Source: Desulfobulbaceae bacterium (lineage in GTDB: Bacteria; Desulfobacterota; Desulfobulbia; Desulfobulbales; VMSU01). From it: a stretch of 38,880 nucleotides of DNA. Each line of letters begins with the position of its first letter. The stretch's first letter is position 1. The notes below the pieces were generated by a model, which ran no database searches, was not told the DNA's origin, and worked only from the letters and a program-made list of their open reading frames with translations. Made by a program: the position numbers and the translations under genes. The stretch is taken from assembly GCA_013792005.1 (NCBI GenBank), contig VMSU01000093.1, forward strand, positions 1 through 38,880, read 5' to 3'. Below, piece by piece: positions 16,104 through 23,981 of the stretch.

Positions 16104-16281
16104 GTAAACGTTCAGCAGCACCGCATCTGCTTTGTCATCGGCCTGGTTCGCATACCATACGTATAGCGTACAGGCCTCTTTCGCGCAGGTAAGCGACCGA
16201 AGGGAGACTCCGGCTGCAACACTGTGAACGTTTACAGTTCCGGGGTTACCTGTAGTTTTAGTACCCCTGGTGAACGGTTAC
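16104..16281. repeat. Family B palindromic element, copy B2
   Basis: The left end CGTAAACGTTCAGCAG and right end CTGGTGAACGGTTAC correspond to those of B1 (9469-9676). The interior holds CATCTGCTTTGTC, the stretch GCATACCATACGTATAG that resembles the core of family C, and the module CAGGTAAGCGACCGAAGGG followed by AGACTCCGG (16186-16213). It lies 150 bases before jetA. Confidence 0.65.
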
Positions 16282-16363
16282 AGTTTTTCTGACGATACTC
16301 TGATTGATGCCGTCCTCTCCAAAACGGAGACCACTTCATGCACTATCCACAACAACTCTATTC

Positions 16364-16422
16364 CAACCGTAAACCGGTAACGGGCAACCGTCAACCGTCA
16401 ACCTGACTATCAACCTGACTAT
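16364..16422. repeat. Family A partial copy ending in a 12-bp tandem duplication
   Basis: AACCGTAAACCGGTAACGGG and CAACCGTCAACCGTCAACC match one end of family A. The end is duplicated in tandem: CAACCTGACTAT at 16399-16410 and again at 16411-16422. The second unit stops 9 bases before the jetA start codon, where a ribosome binding site would normally be. Confidence 0.55.
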
Positions 16423-16431
16423 TTACAATTC

Positions 16432-18006
16432 ATGACAAACCCGGCTCATCAAGAAAAATCCCAGTTGCTCGGGGCAGAGGCACAGTCTGCCTTTGAACAG
16501 GGAGCTGGACGCCATCTGATCACCAGCCGCAACCGTCAACTAGGGTCGCTCCTGAGCTCGGAACGCGGCATCTATTACACCCAAATTCTCTACCGCATGC
16601 TTATGTTCAAGCGCGAGCATGAGCTGGAACCTCTCTACGAGGACATCTTCCAGGCAGTACGACCGGCTCAAAATACCATTGAATCCGGTGACTACACCAG
16701 CCAGCAATTCCGAACCGACATGGCTCAATTAGCGGAATGGGATCTGGTTCACTTCAGGATTGAAAAGGAACGGTTGCGTGGGTATCGCGACAACCGCAAG
16801 AGGAAATTCCGCTACACTCTGACCGATGAATGCGCTCGCTTCATTGAGTGGCTGGAAAGCCGTCTGGCCGACGACTTGGAAGAGCGTGGCCATGACACCC
16901 GCGACCTGCTGCAGGAGGTCTGCGGCTCCTTGAACGAATTGCTCCGCCTGCTCCATCATCTCCGCCGGGATGACGATTCACAGGGAGATTCCGCCCGTCG
17001 GATCATTTTCCAACTCTTTAAGATTGAAGACTTGACCCGCGCCATTACCGCCGGTCTCATTGAATTCAATGGTCGGCTCCTACAGTTTATCATTCAGAGC
17101 TATAACATTGCCGAAATCAAGGCCATCATCAGTGAACTCGATACATATGTCCACAGTTTCCTGAGCCAGGTCTATGCCCTACGGCGAGAGATCATCCCCC
17201 TCATCACTCGCTTGCAGCAAGAACAAAACCAGAACAAGCTTGACCTGTGTACCCGAATCATGGAGGCTGAGCGCTTGCGCTCCCCACATCTTTTACAGGG
17301 CATGAGGGAAGCGGCACGAGTTGGCATCGTTGCCGGGTTGCACTCCTTTTATATCGAGAACGGCAAACTGGATCAACTCCATCAACGCATCGGCGCCTCA
17401 GTCCTCAAAGTCTGGCAGAAACTCCGCAGCCACCTGCGGGAACTGGAACGTAAAAACAATCGCCTCCAGGATCTGCAAAGCCGGATCAATGAGATTACCA
17501 CGCTCCCTGAAGATCATGCTCCTCAAGCCTTTATGGCCAACCTCTTGGCCCCGGCCCATCGCTACAGCGACCCACATTACTGGGATGAACATGAAAAGGC
17601 ATCACCCCCGGAACCTCGCCGCCGAGTGAGTATGAAAGAGGCTGTAAAACATAGCTATCTCCCCCGCAAACAGCAGGCCGACCGACCGGTGCAATCCATG
17701 GATGAAGCACGACTTACAGATATGGCCACATGGCTTGCCCAAGCAATCATGCGTGGAAGTTCCGACCAGGCCAAGGTCTCACAGGGCCAATTTATCGACT
17801 ACAGCGATCTCCGCAAAGTAATGGACCTTGCCCAGGCTGGCTACCTCGACAACGGCAGACGGCTCGACCGCATCGATTACCAACTTACCGATGATAGCGA
17901 TGTTATTCATCTCACGGCCGGTGAGCAGGCCTTGAGTCTCCGAGAGATTATCGTTCAACAAAAATCACCCGCTTTAACAGGAAACAAGTTATGGAATCCA
18001 AATTAG
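16432..18006 (+). CDS. JetA-like kleisin-type subunit of an SMC (Wadjet/MukBEF-like) system
   Basis: 524 residues, first gene of a four-gene overlapping operon. Residues about 40-140 look like a winged helix (SSERGIYYTQILYRML, FRTDMAQLAEWDLVHF, RKRKFRYTLTDEC). Long helices and a coiled-coil-like middle (about 200-370) follow, then a small C-terminal domain (FIDYSDLRKVMDLAQAGYL). This matches a MukF/JetA-type kleisin that bridges the SMC-like heads. The call rests mainly on operon context (KITE-like, SMC-like and Toprim genes follow) and length. I cannot assign the Wadjet subtype; the N-terminus also recalls DUF2397 proteins. The start ATG has no Shine-Dalgarno sequence and directly follows a repeat. 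Its 3' end overlaps jetB by 16 bases. Confidence 0.7.
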   Translation: MTNPAHQEKSQLLGAEAQSAFEQGAGRHLITSRNRQLGSLLSSERGIYYTQILYRMLMFKREHELEPLYEDIFQAVRPAQNTIESGDYTSQQFRTDMAQLAEWDLVHFRIEKERLRGYRDNRKRKFRYTLTDECARFIEWLESRLADDLEERGHDTRDLLQEVCGSLNELLRLLHHLRRDDDSQGDSARRIIFQLFKIEDLTRAITAGLIEFNGRLLQFIIQSYNIAEIKAIISELDTYVHSFLSQVYALRREIIPLITRLQQEQNQNKLDLCTRIMEAERLRSPHLLQGMREAARVGIVAGLHSFYIENGKLDQLHQRIGASVLKVWQKLRSHLRELERKNNRLQDLQSRINEITTLPEDHAPQAFMANLLAPAHRYSDPHYWDEHEKASPPEPRRRVSMKEAVKHSYLPRKQQADRPVQSMDEARLTDMATWLAQAIMRGSSDQAKVSQGQFIDYSDLRKVMDLAQAGYLDNGRRLDRIDYQLTDDSDVIHLTAGEQALSLREIIVQQKSPALTGNKLWNPN

Positions 18007-18650
18007 CCGGTCTGCTGGAGCGTAGTGGCGACAAGGTCCGCGCGGTGCTCAACATCATGATGGAGAGCCCCTATTTTTACTGCGATGATAATCCCGACCT
18101 CTTTTTTTTCTTAAAAAGACACCGTCAGGAATTTACTGAATTTTTCGAGATTTTTTACAACTGGTCCCTGCTGATGGACAGTAAATGCGCCCGGGCTTAC
18201 AAAACCGAGTGGCACAACACCGCTATTGCCCCAAGCGCCCGAACCCTGTTCTCCTTCACCAAGCGGGATGAGTGCCTGGCCTTCATGATAATCCTTGAGT
18301 TCTACGAACACCAACTGGAAGAGAACGGCATGACCGTGGAGGACAAGGAGAATCTACGTTTTCGCTTCGGAGACCTGCTGATCCATGCCCAGCGTCGTTT
18401 TGCCCTCTGTTTTCCTGATAAGGCCAGCCAGTATTCAGAAGAGTATGTCCGGGCCAAAATCCTCAAGCCTATCCTGCCGGAACTAGAACGATACCGCTTT
18501 CTCAAACGGATTGATCCACCCGATGATCTCAGCGCCAGCGACGACGATATGATCTACGAAGCCTTACCCGCCATCTACCATTACAACGCCAATGCCTTGA
18601 GCCGGATTATTCCTGAGCTACAACAACAGACTGAGGTTCCGGCCGAATGA
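17991..18650 (+). CDS. JetB-like KITE-type subunit (MukE analogue)
   Basis: 219 residues, second gene of the operon. It overlaps jetA by 16 bases and jetC by 4 (ATGA), indicating translational coupling. The protein is helical, with the phrases FFLKRHRQEFTEFFEIFYNW, FSFTKRDECLAFMIILEFYE and a C-terminal segment IYEALPAIYHYN. The size and position between the kleisin-like and ATPase genes match JetB/MukE, a winged-helix KITE protein that binds the kleisin. I see no catalytic motif and expect a structural role. The family call is contextual. Confidence 0.65.
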   Translation: MESKLAGLLERSGDKVRAVLNIMMESPYFYCDDNPDLFFFLKRHRQEFTEFFEIFYNWSLLMDSKCARAYKTEWHNTAIAPSARTLFSFTKRDECLAFMIILEFYEHQLEENGMTVEDKENLRFRFGDLLIHAQRRFALCFPDKASQYSEEYVRAKILKPILPELERYRFLKRIDPPDDLSASDDDMIYEALPAIYHYNANALSRIIPELQQQTEVPAE

Positions 18651-20896
18651 CCCCGCCAACCCCTTATCAGATCACCCGCATCAGGCTGATCAATTTCCAC
18701 AATTTTGTCGATGAGACCATCGACCTTGCCCATGGCGGCCATCTCTTCCTGCTGGGCGATAACGGTTGTGGCAAAACCACTATCCTTGACGCCATCCACT
18801 ATGTGTTAACTGTCGGCCAGTCCCTGGAATGGAACGCCGCCGCACGGGTCGCAGGATCAAAACGGGAAGGCCGCCGAATCCAGGGCATTGTCATGCGCTA
18901 CAACCTCGATTGCGGGGCCATCAACCGCGATGGCGGCATCACCTATGCCCTACTCGAAATAGAGGGTCGCCATGGCCTCCCACTCACTGTCGGCATGGGC
19001 ATCTCAACCTCAGCGATGGATGAGCGGATAAAACAATGGGGGATTATCCGCGAATGCCCCATTGCGGACATCCCGCTGCTGATTGAAGACGAACAGGGTC
19101 GTCGCCCTGCCGATCGCCTTGAACTCAAGGAACTTCTCAAACAAAAGGGCGGGTTCCACGGTGAACCCAAATCCTACCAGCATGAATTGGCTCGCCGGTT
19201 GTTTGGAGGAGAGGAGAATTTTCAGGAGGTTTGTCGATTCCTGGCCATGGGCAAAGCCTACCGGGAAATTGCCTCACAGTCCGCAGATTACCATGAATTG
19301 TTCAAGAGTTTGCTGCCGGAACCAAAAACCGAAATCTTCGAACGGATCATCGACGCCTTACGTACCCTGGACCAATCAAAATCCATCCTGGATGATCTGG
19401 AAAGAAAACTGCATTATCTTAAAAGCTTGCAGAGTTTCACGCTGAATATCGCAGCCGACAGTGAGGCATCGATACGCTACCAATGGCTTTCGTGGCTGAT
19501 GCGAGAAACTTTTTCCAAAAACTCGATCGAGACATTGCGTCAACAGATAGCCAGTCGCCAACAAGAAATGGCCCAACTCATAGCATCAAGACAACAGGAG
19601 GAAGAGACTGAAGCGTCCTTACGCACACGACTCGACGACCTGATGACCAAAGATTCTGCCGGCTTGGTTCGCCAGGAAAAAGAAGGGCGTGAGGAGTTGA
19701 GCAGAAAAGAACGAACCCTGGCCAAAAAAAAGAAAGAGTGCCAGAACCTTAGCAAAATTCAACAGGCCAGCACACGAAAGCAGGCCGAACAGCACCACAC
19801 CTTGGTCCGCCAAGTATCCGGTCTGCATAGTGAATTAGGTCAAGGCGCAAGCCTTCTACCTTTCTCCATCTCCCAACTACTGACAACACTGGACACGATA
19901 GGACGCTCTGAGGAGATAATTACTCAGGCCTTGGATTTTGGCGTCCAAGAGTTTTCCAACCTGGTGTCTGACACTCGAGATCAAGAACTCCGTCAACTGA
20001 CCCTTCTTGAACAAGAGGGCGAAACCATATCCAATACCATAACGGATCTCACCACCGAGTGCCACAGGCTTCGCGCCATGGACGAAGCGCAACCCATCCT
20101 CCCCGGCTGGACCGACTGCCTCGCTGCAATGCGCACCGGAATGCTCAACCCCCGCCCCCTTTATTCCGGCCTGGAGTGGCGTCCTGGACTCTCTCGTCAA
20201 GAACAAGAGACCATTGAAGAGTCAATCGGCCAAGAGATCGCCGCCACCTTGGTGCTTAGCGATCCCGAGTTTGAAGCGGGCCGCGGGATCGCTATTCTCT
20301 GGCCAGGAATCAGAATCAGCTGTCCCGGTCGAGGACTTGACTCCTTACCGGACTGGATGCGCACGGCCTTTGACCTGACTCAATCGAATCCCACCTGCTT
20401 ACGCTGCCTGGCCGCTGAAATGCAGTGTGATTTCGGACCGCTGGTTAGTGTCGTCAATAATCGTAGGGTATTAAGCTTCCGCAGTCATGACCGCGGCCTG
20501 CTCGGCAACCCGGCCCGACTTATCGGCGAGAATAGCCGCAGGGAGGCTATCAAGGCCGAGATCAAAGGTCGTGAAGACGAATTACGTCAATGGTCGCGGC
20601 AACAGACAGAACTTAACCGGCGCCTCAAAACCATCCGCGAGACTGTGGAGCGCCTGGACAACTTTACAGTAAAGCTTAGCACTGGGATCAATAGCATCCA
20701 GCAGACAGCACGACTAGCCTCCGAGTGCAGCCAGAAATTAACTCAAGATAACGCCCTGCTTACTCTCCACAACCGCCAGCACGAAGAACTTGCCCGAGAA
20801 ACCACCCTCTTATCTACACGAATCCAAGACCTGACTCATCTCATCTCATCCAACAGGAGGGACTGGCTTCCTTGGAGGGCAAGATCAGTCAATTAA
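18647..20896 (+). CDS. JetC-like SMC-type ATPase, N-terminal part (frame broken)
   Basis: 749 residues. The N-terminus is an SMC/RecN/MukB-type ATPase half: RIRLINFHNFVDETI, then Walker A GDNGCGKT (37-44) and ILDAIHYVLT. Long coiled coils start at about residue 290 (for example QEMAQLIASRQQEEETEASL) with a hinge-like globular section near 480-660. The Walker B and signature motifs are absent here and are found in the next reading frame (20872-22113). The break is at a CTCAT triplet array at 20835-20849; removing one unit joins both parts into one 1153-residue protein with continuous heptads. After the array this frame runs 15 aberrant codons to a stop at 20894-20896. In Wadjet systems JetC is the DNA-loop-extruding motor. 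As sequenced, only a truncated protein would be made. Confidence 0.8.
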   Translation: MTPPTPYQITRIRLINFHNFVDETIDLAHGGHLFLLGDNGCGKTTILDAIHYVLTVGQSLEWNAAARVAGSKREGRRIQGIVMRYNLDCGAINRDGGITYALLEIEGRHGLPLTVGMGISTSAMDERIKQWGIIRECPIADIPLLIEDEQGRRPADRLELKELLKQKGGFHGEPKSYQHELARRLFGGEENFQEVCRFLAMGKAYREIASQSADYHELFKSLLPEPKTEIFERIIDALRTLDQSKSILDDLERKLHYLKSLQSFTLNIAADSEASIRYQWLSWLMRETFSKNSIETLRQQIASRQQEMAQLIASRQQEEETEASLRTRLDDLMTKDSAGLVRQEKEGREELSRKERTLAKKKKECQNLSKIQQASTRKQAEQHHTLVRQVSGLHSELGQGASLLPFSISQLLTTLDTIGRSEEIITQALDFGVQEFSNLVSDTRDQELRQLTLLEQEGETISNTITDLTTECHRLRAMDEAQPILPGWTDCLAAMRTGMLNPRPLYSGLEWRPGLSRQEQETIEESIGQEIAATLVLSDPEFEAGRGIAILWPGIRISCPGRGLDSLPDWMRTAFDLTQSNPTCLRCLAAEMQCDFGPLVSVVNNRRVLSFRSHDRGLLGNPARLIGENSRREAIKAEIKGREDELRQWSRQQTELNRRLKTIRETVERLDNFTVKLSTGINSIQQTARLASECSQKLTQDNALLTLHNRQHEELARETTLLSTRIQDLTHLISSNRRDWLPWRARSVN
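20835..20849 (+). repeat. three tandem CTCAT units causing the jetC frameshift
   Basis: CTCAT occurs at 20835-20839, 20840-20844 and 20845-20849. With two units the reading is THLIQQEGLASLEGKISQL, in frame from the N-terminal part into the C-terminal part. Three units shift the frame. Gain or loss of 5-base units by slipped-strand mispairing is a known route to on/off switching. Confidence 0.75.
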
Positions 20897-22113
20897 CAAC
20901 CAAACTCAAACGACAACGAGAAGCGATCAGTCGAATCGACACCCGGCTAGGAGGGGCCGAGACCGAGCAGCGGAACGACAACGATGCCATCAACCGCAAG
21001 GAAGCGGAGCAAAGTGACGCAGAAATTCAGCGAAATGCCTGCGCCGAACAATTGCATACCTTGATTCCTGAGCTTATCGATATCGACCATTATGTCCTGC
21101 GCACCAAGAAGGGCATGCAGTTTAAAACCCTGGAGTCGGTGCAAAAAGAGCAAGAGGGGTGTAACAGGTCCATTCATGAAAACCGAATCCGCCTTCGGGA
21201 GCGATTAAACGATCCTGAGTTCGGCGCAGCCTTCCGCTTCCAGTATGAGGAGAAAGACAACGAGGTCCTAGATTTCCGGGGGAGAAAACTTAACGAAATC
21301 GTCACTCACTTAGGGGGCGAAATCAATGAGCAACATGAAATTATCAACGAACGGACTAAGGACCTGTTCAAAAAAATCATCATGACCGAATTGGTCAATT
21401 ACCTAAGGGCTCACGTCAGCCAACTTGACCAGATGATCCGCACCATCCGCAACAAGCTTGACCAGCGCACCTTTGGTAATCAGCGCTACCGCTTCCGGAT
21501 CAAGCCGCTGGAAAAATACAGTCGACTGGTGGCGGTAATCAACAAATTCAGCCCCTTTGACCCGGCAGCAGAAGAGGAATTGCGGCATTTTTTTGAAGAC
21601 CACAGACAGGAGATCATCAACACCGAGGTCGGGAATATTCCAGAAGAGCTGGATTACCGGAACTGGTACCGCTACGAAATGGAAGTAACAGCGACCGGCG
21701 ATCACGGAGTGGTCATGGATCGGAGAAATAAGAGCATCGGCTCCGGCGGCGAACAGGCAGTGCCCAATTACCTGTTGGTGCTAACTATCGCCCATTTTCT
21801 CTACCACGGCAAGAAGGTGAAACTCCATACCCTGCTCTTTGACGAGGCCTTCTACGGCATCGATGCCGGTCGCCGCGACCAACTCTTGGGCTTTGCCACC
21901 GACCTCGGGCTGCAACTCTTCGTGGCCTCACCAGATCAAGATGGTGTGCGCCGCGAAATCAGCTATTCCACCACTATCCTGGTCAAGAAGGACACTAACT
22001 TCGATATCCATCTCTACCCGTATCATTGGCAGAATCCCGATAACGTTAGACAGATCGATCTCTTTGCGCAACCACAGGACCCTGAACCGATTGAGTTCGG
22101 GGAGGAACTGTAG
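20872..22113 (+). CDS. JetC-like SMC-type ATPase, C-terminal part
   Basis: 413 residues in the -1 frame relative to the upstream part. The frame may begin at TTG 20872, and AGGAGGG at 20855-20861 sits 10 bases before it, so independent translation is conceivable. It begins in coiled coil (EGKISQLTTKLKRQREAI) and ends in the second ATPase half: the ABC-type signature region KSIGSGGEQA (287-296), Walker B TLLFDEAF (320-327), and a D-loop/H-loop region FVASPDQDG. These complete the composite ATPase begun at 18647. The stop TAG is immediately followed by the jetD start. The genuine gene is almost certainly the fusion of both parts, as in all SMC-like ATPases. Confidence 0.8.
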   Translation: MEGKISQLTTKLKRQREAISRIDTRLGGAETEQRNDNDAINRKEAEQSDAEIQRNACAEQLHTLIPELIDIDHYVLRTKKGMQFKTLESVQKEQEGCNRSIHENRIRLRERLNDPEFGAAFRFQYEEKDNEVLDFRGRKLNEIVTHLGGEINEQHEIINERTKDLFKKIIMTELVNYLRAHVSQLDQMIRTIRNKLDQRTFGNQRYRFRIKPLEKYSRLVAVINKFSPFDPAAEEELRHFFEDHRQEIINTEVGNIPEELDYRNWYRYEMEVTATGDHGVVMDRRNKSIGSGGEQAVPNYLLVLTIAHFLYHGKKVKLHTLLFDEAFYGIDAGRRDQLLGFATDLGLQLFVASPDQDGVRREISYSTTILVKKDTNFDIHLYPYHWQNPDNVRQIDLFAQPQDPEPIEFGEEL

Positions 22114-23358
22114 ATGACACGAGTCATCAAAGAACTTCTTAGGCAGTATCCCTGCCTCCGGCCATACCTGGAAAAGATCTGCCAACGAGTCGATAAACAG
22201 GGCGAACTGAAAGGAGTCATGAAGGTCGGGCAGAGTCTGAACAGGGAGGATTTGGCAGCTCTCAAGGCCTTTTTTGGCTTGCGGGCATTGTCCCTGTCGC
22301 GGACTGGGGAAGTACGGCTGAACTGGACACGATTCTTTGAAGGAAAAACTGAGTCTGGGGTCAAGGAATGGGTCAGTGCTCTTTTCCACGCCCTTGATCT
22401 TCCCAGAGATGACCACAGACAAAAGACACAATCCGAAATCCAGGCGGCAACACTTCTTGTCGAAAGACTGCGTTTGGCCTATCCGGAACTACACGATATC
22501 CACCAGTACCTTATCAAAACTCTGCCAACCCTGGCCAGACAGATCGCCCGTCACGGAGAAATGGCAGTAGCACGTTCATTTCACGCTGCGGAAATCATCC
22601 ACTTCCTCCGTCAAAACCAAGATCCATTGACTTTCTCCGAACTTGGCGCCCGTTTCCTGAACGACTCCAAAACCCTGCGCGACACAGAACTGAGCCGACT
22701 CATTGCCTCTTGGCTGATCATCCAGGAAGAGACCGAGGATGGTTCATGGCAAGAGTCCGCATCAGCATTATGGGAACGATACCACATAGTTCGTGACCGC
22801 TTGGCAGTGCAAGCCACCATCTTTGGCCCCTTGCTCTATCAAAAGGATAACCAGACCTATGACTGGATTTTTCGTCTCTGGCAAAATAACGAACCGGCCA
22901 CCCTTTCCTGGCCCAATATCGCAGGCATAACACGACTCTGGCTAGCGCCAGGCCATGAAGATAAGAATGAGTTGATCACCATTGAGAATGAAACCCCTTT
23001 TACCCGTCTGATCAGAGAACGTCATCCCGGCACCCTGCTCTACACCGCAGGTTTCCCCAACGACGGAGTAACAGCACTCTACCGACTCCTCGACCAAGAT
23101 CATCGCCGCCACTGGGGAGACAGTGACCTTGCCGGCCTCAGGATTGCCGCTATTCTCAACACCATTCGACCGTTGCGCCTCTGGCGATGTGACCAAAAAA
23201 CGCTTCAACGCCACGACATCCAACTGATTCCGCTACAGGAGAATCAAGCCAGACAGATTACAGACTTCCTCACCAGGCACCCGGACTTCCCCTTTACACT
23301 CGAACTCCAATTCACTTTGGATCATGGCTGGCTGGAGCAGGAAAGTTGGCAGCTGTAA
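22114..23358 (+). CDS. JetD-like Toprim-domain nuclease subunit
   Basis: 414 residues, last gene of the operon. The start ATG touches the jetC stop codon, with GGGGAGGAA a few bases upstream. The N-terminal 220 residues are helical with winged-helix-like parts. The C-terminal about 130 residues fit a Toprim fold: ELITIENETPF with the first acidic residue (Glu291 or Glu293), LLYTAGFPNDGVTALYRLL, and the paired acids in HWGDSDLAGLRIA (Asp336, Asp338). In Wadjet, JetD is the nuclease that cuts plasmid DNA trapped by the JetABC motor. The DUF2399/DUF2220-like C-terminus is my reading from motifs, not a database result. Confidence 0.75.
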   Translation: MTRVIKELLRQYPCLRPYLEKICQRVDKQGELKGVMKVGQSLNREDLAALKAFFGLRALSLSRTGEVRLNWTRFFEGKTESGVKEWVSALFHALDLPRDDHRQKTQSEIQAATLLVERLRLAYPELHDIHQYLIKTLPTLARQIARHGEMAVARSFHAAEIIHFLRQNQDPLTFSELGARFLNDSKTLRDTELSRLIASWLIIQEETEDGSWQESASALWERYHIVRDRLAVQATIFGPLLYQKDNQTYDWIFRLWQNNEPATLSWPNIAGITRLWLAPGHEDKNELITIENETPFTRLIRERHPGTLLYTAGFPNDGVTALYRLLDQDHRRHWGDSDLAGLRIAAILNTIRPLRLWRCDQKTLQRHDIQLIPLQENQARQITDFLTRHPDFPFTLELQFTLDHGWLEQESWQL

Positions 23359-23361
23359 GAG

Positions 23362-23433
23362 TGAACTTTCCGAACTTTCAGCAGTCAACACCGAATAATC
23401 GTCAACAATAAGGATGGTGTGTTTTGTAGCCAT
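23362..23433 (-). pseudogene. 5' remnant of a response regulator with internal deletion
   Basis: On the minus strand from ATG 23433 the frame reads MATKHTILIVDD, the classic start of a receiver domain, and then directly YSVLTAESSESS. In intact receivers the second piece (usually YxVLTAESGEEAL) comes about 20 residues later. The fragment thus has an internal deletion, is cut at about 23362, and then runs antisense into jetD. An AGAGGCG ribosome-binding-like sequence still precedes the ATG. It is a decayed gene end adjoining the operon. Confidence 0.55.
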
Positions 23434-23468
23434 ATCACGCCTCTGGGCGAGATTAATGGAGGGGAGAC

Positions 23469-23536
23469 AAAAGGGCACAGTGGCAGTCTGAAGGCTAAGG
23501 CGCTACCTCAGACTTCAGACTATTCGCCCTTTTTAT
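23469..23536 (+). terminator. terminator of the jet operon
   Basis: A nested hairpin: AAAAGGGC (23469-23476) pairs with GCCCTTTT (23527-23534), and inside it AGTCTGAAG (23485-23493) pairs with CTTCAGACT (23513-23521). The right arm runs into a T-rich tract. It lies about 110 bases downstream of jetD. Confidence 0.6.
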
Positions 23537-23672
23537 TTGGTTGCAGCCTCATGCTGCGTTATGTAATGATGATCAAAGCGGGGCATCGCGGCTCATTAAG
23601 AGCCGATACAAAATACCGTGTGTATTGTAGCACCTTCCTTCAACTTGGCGATCAAACCTTGGAGTTCAGGCA

Positions 23673-23981
23673 ATGGCAATCAACATTGAACAAAAAAAAA
23701 TTGTAAAAAGTGACCTTGTCAAGCAACTACAAATAGCTCCCGAGATCACAAAAATTATTGTCTTCGGATCGTTTTTACACGACGACGCGCCAAATGATAT
23801 CGATGTTGCAATCGTCCAGAATAGCAATCTGCCCTATCTCGCCCTGGCCATGAAATATCGAAAAATGACTCGTGCCGTGGCCCGACAACTCCCTTTAGAT
23901 ATCATTCCGCTCAAGATGGGGGCAAAGGATTGTACTATCATGGATGCTATAGCCCAAGGCGAGGTTATCTATGAAAGATGA
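23673..23981 (+). CDS. MNT-type nucleotidyltransferase, antitoxin of an MNT-HEPN pair
   Basis: 102 residues. It has the minimal nucleotidyltransferase core: IVFGSFLHDDAPNDIDVAIV gives the GS motif (32-33) and the DxD pair (Asp42, Asp44), and LPLDIIPL gives the third acidic strand. In MNT-HEPN modules this protein inactivates the HEPN toxin by adding AMP groups. The 3' end overlaps the HEPN gene by 11 bases. GGAG lies about 10 bases before the ATG. The upstream 140 bases probably carry the promoter. Confidence 0.85.
   Translation: MAINIEQKKIVKSDLVKQLQIAPEITKIIVFGSFLHDDAPNDIDVAIVQNSNLPYLALAMKYRKMTRAVARQLPLDIIPLKMGAKDCTIMDAIAQGEVIYER

Noticed and set aside
16364-16422. CRISPR-like short repeats near jetA
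   Set aside because: The repeated units are adjacent without spacers and belong to a dispersed inverted-repeat family; no cas gene is present.
20845-20896. programmed -1 ribosomal frameshift in jetC
   Set aside because: No slippery heptamer is visible in the overlap, while deletion of one CTCAT unit restores the frame exactly.
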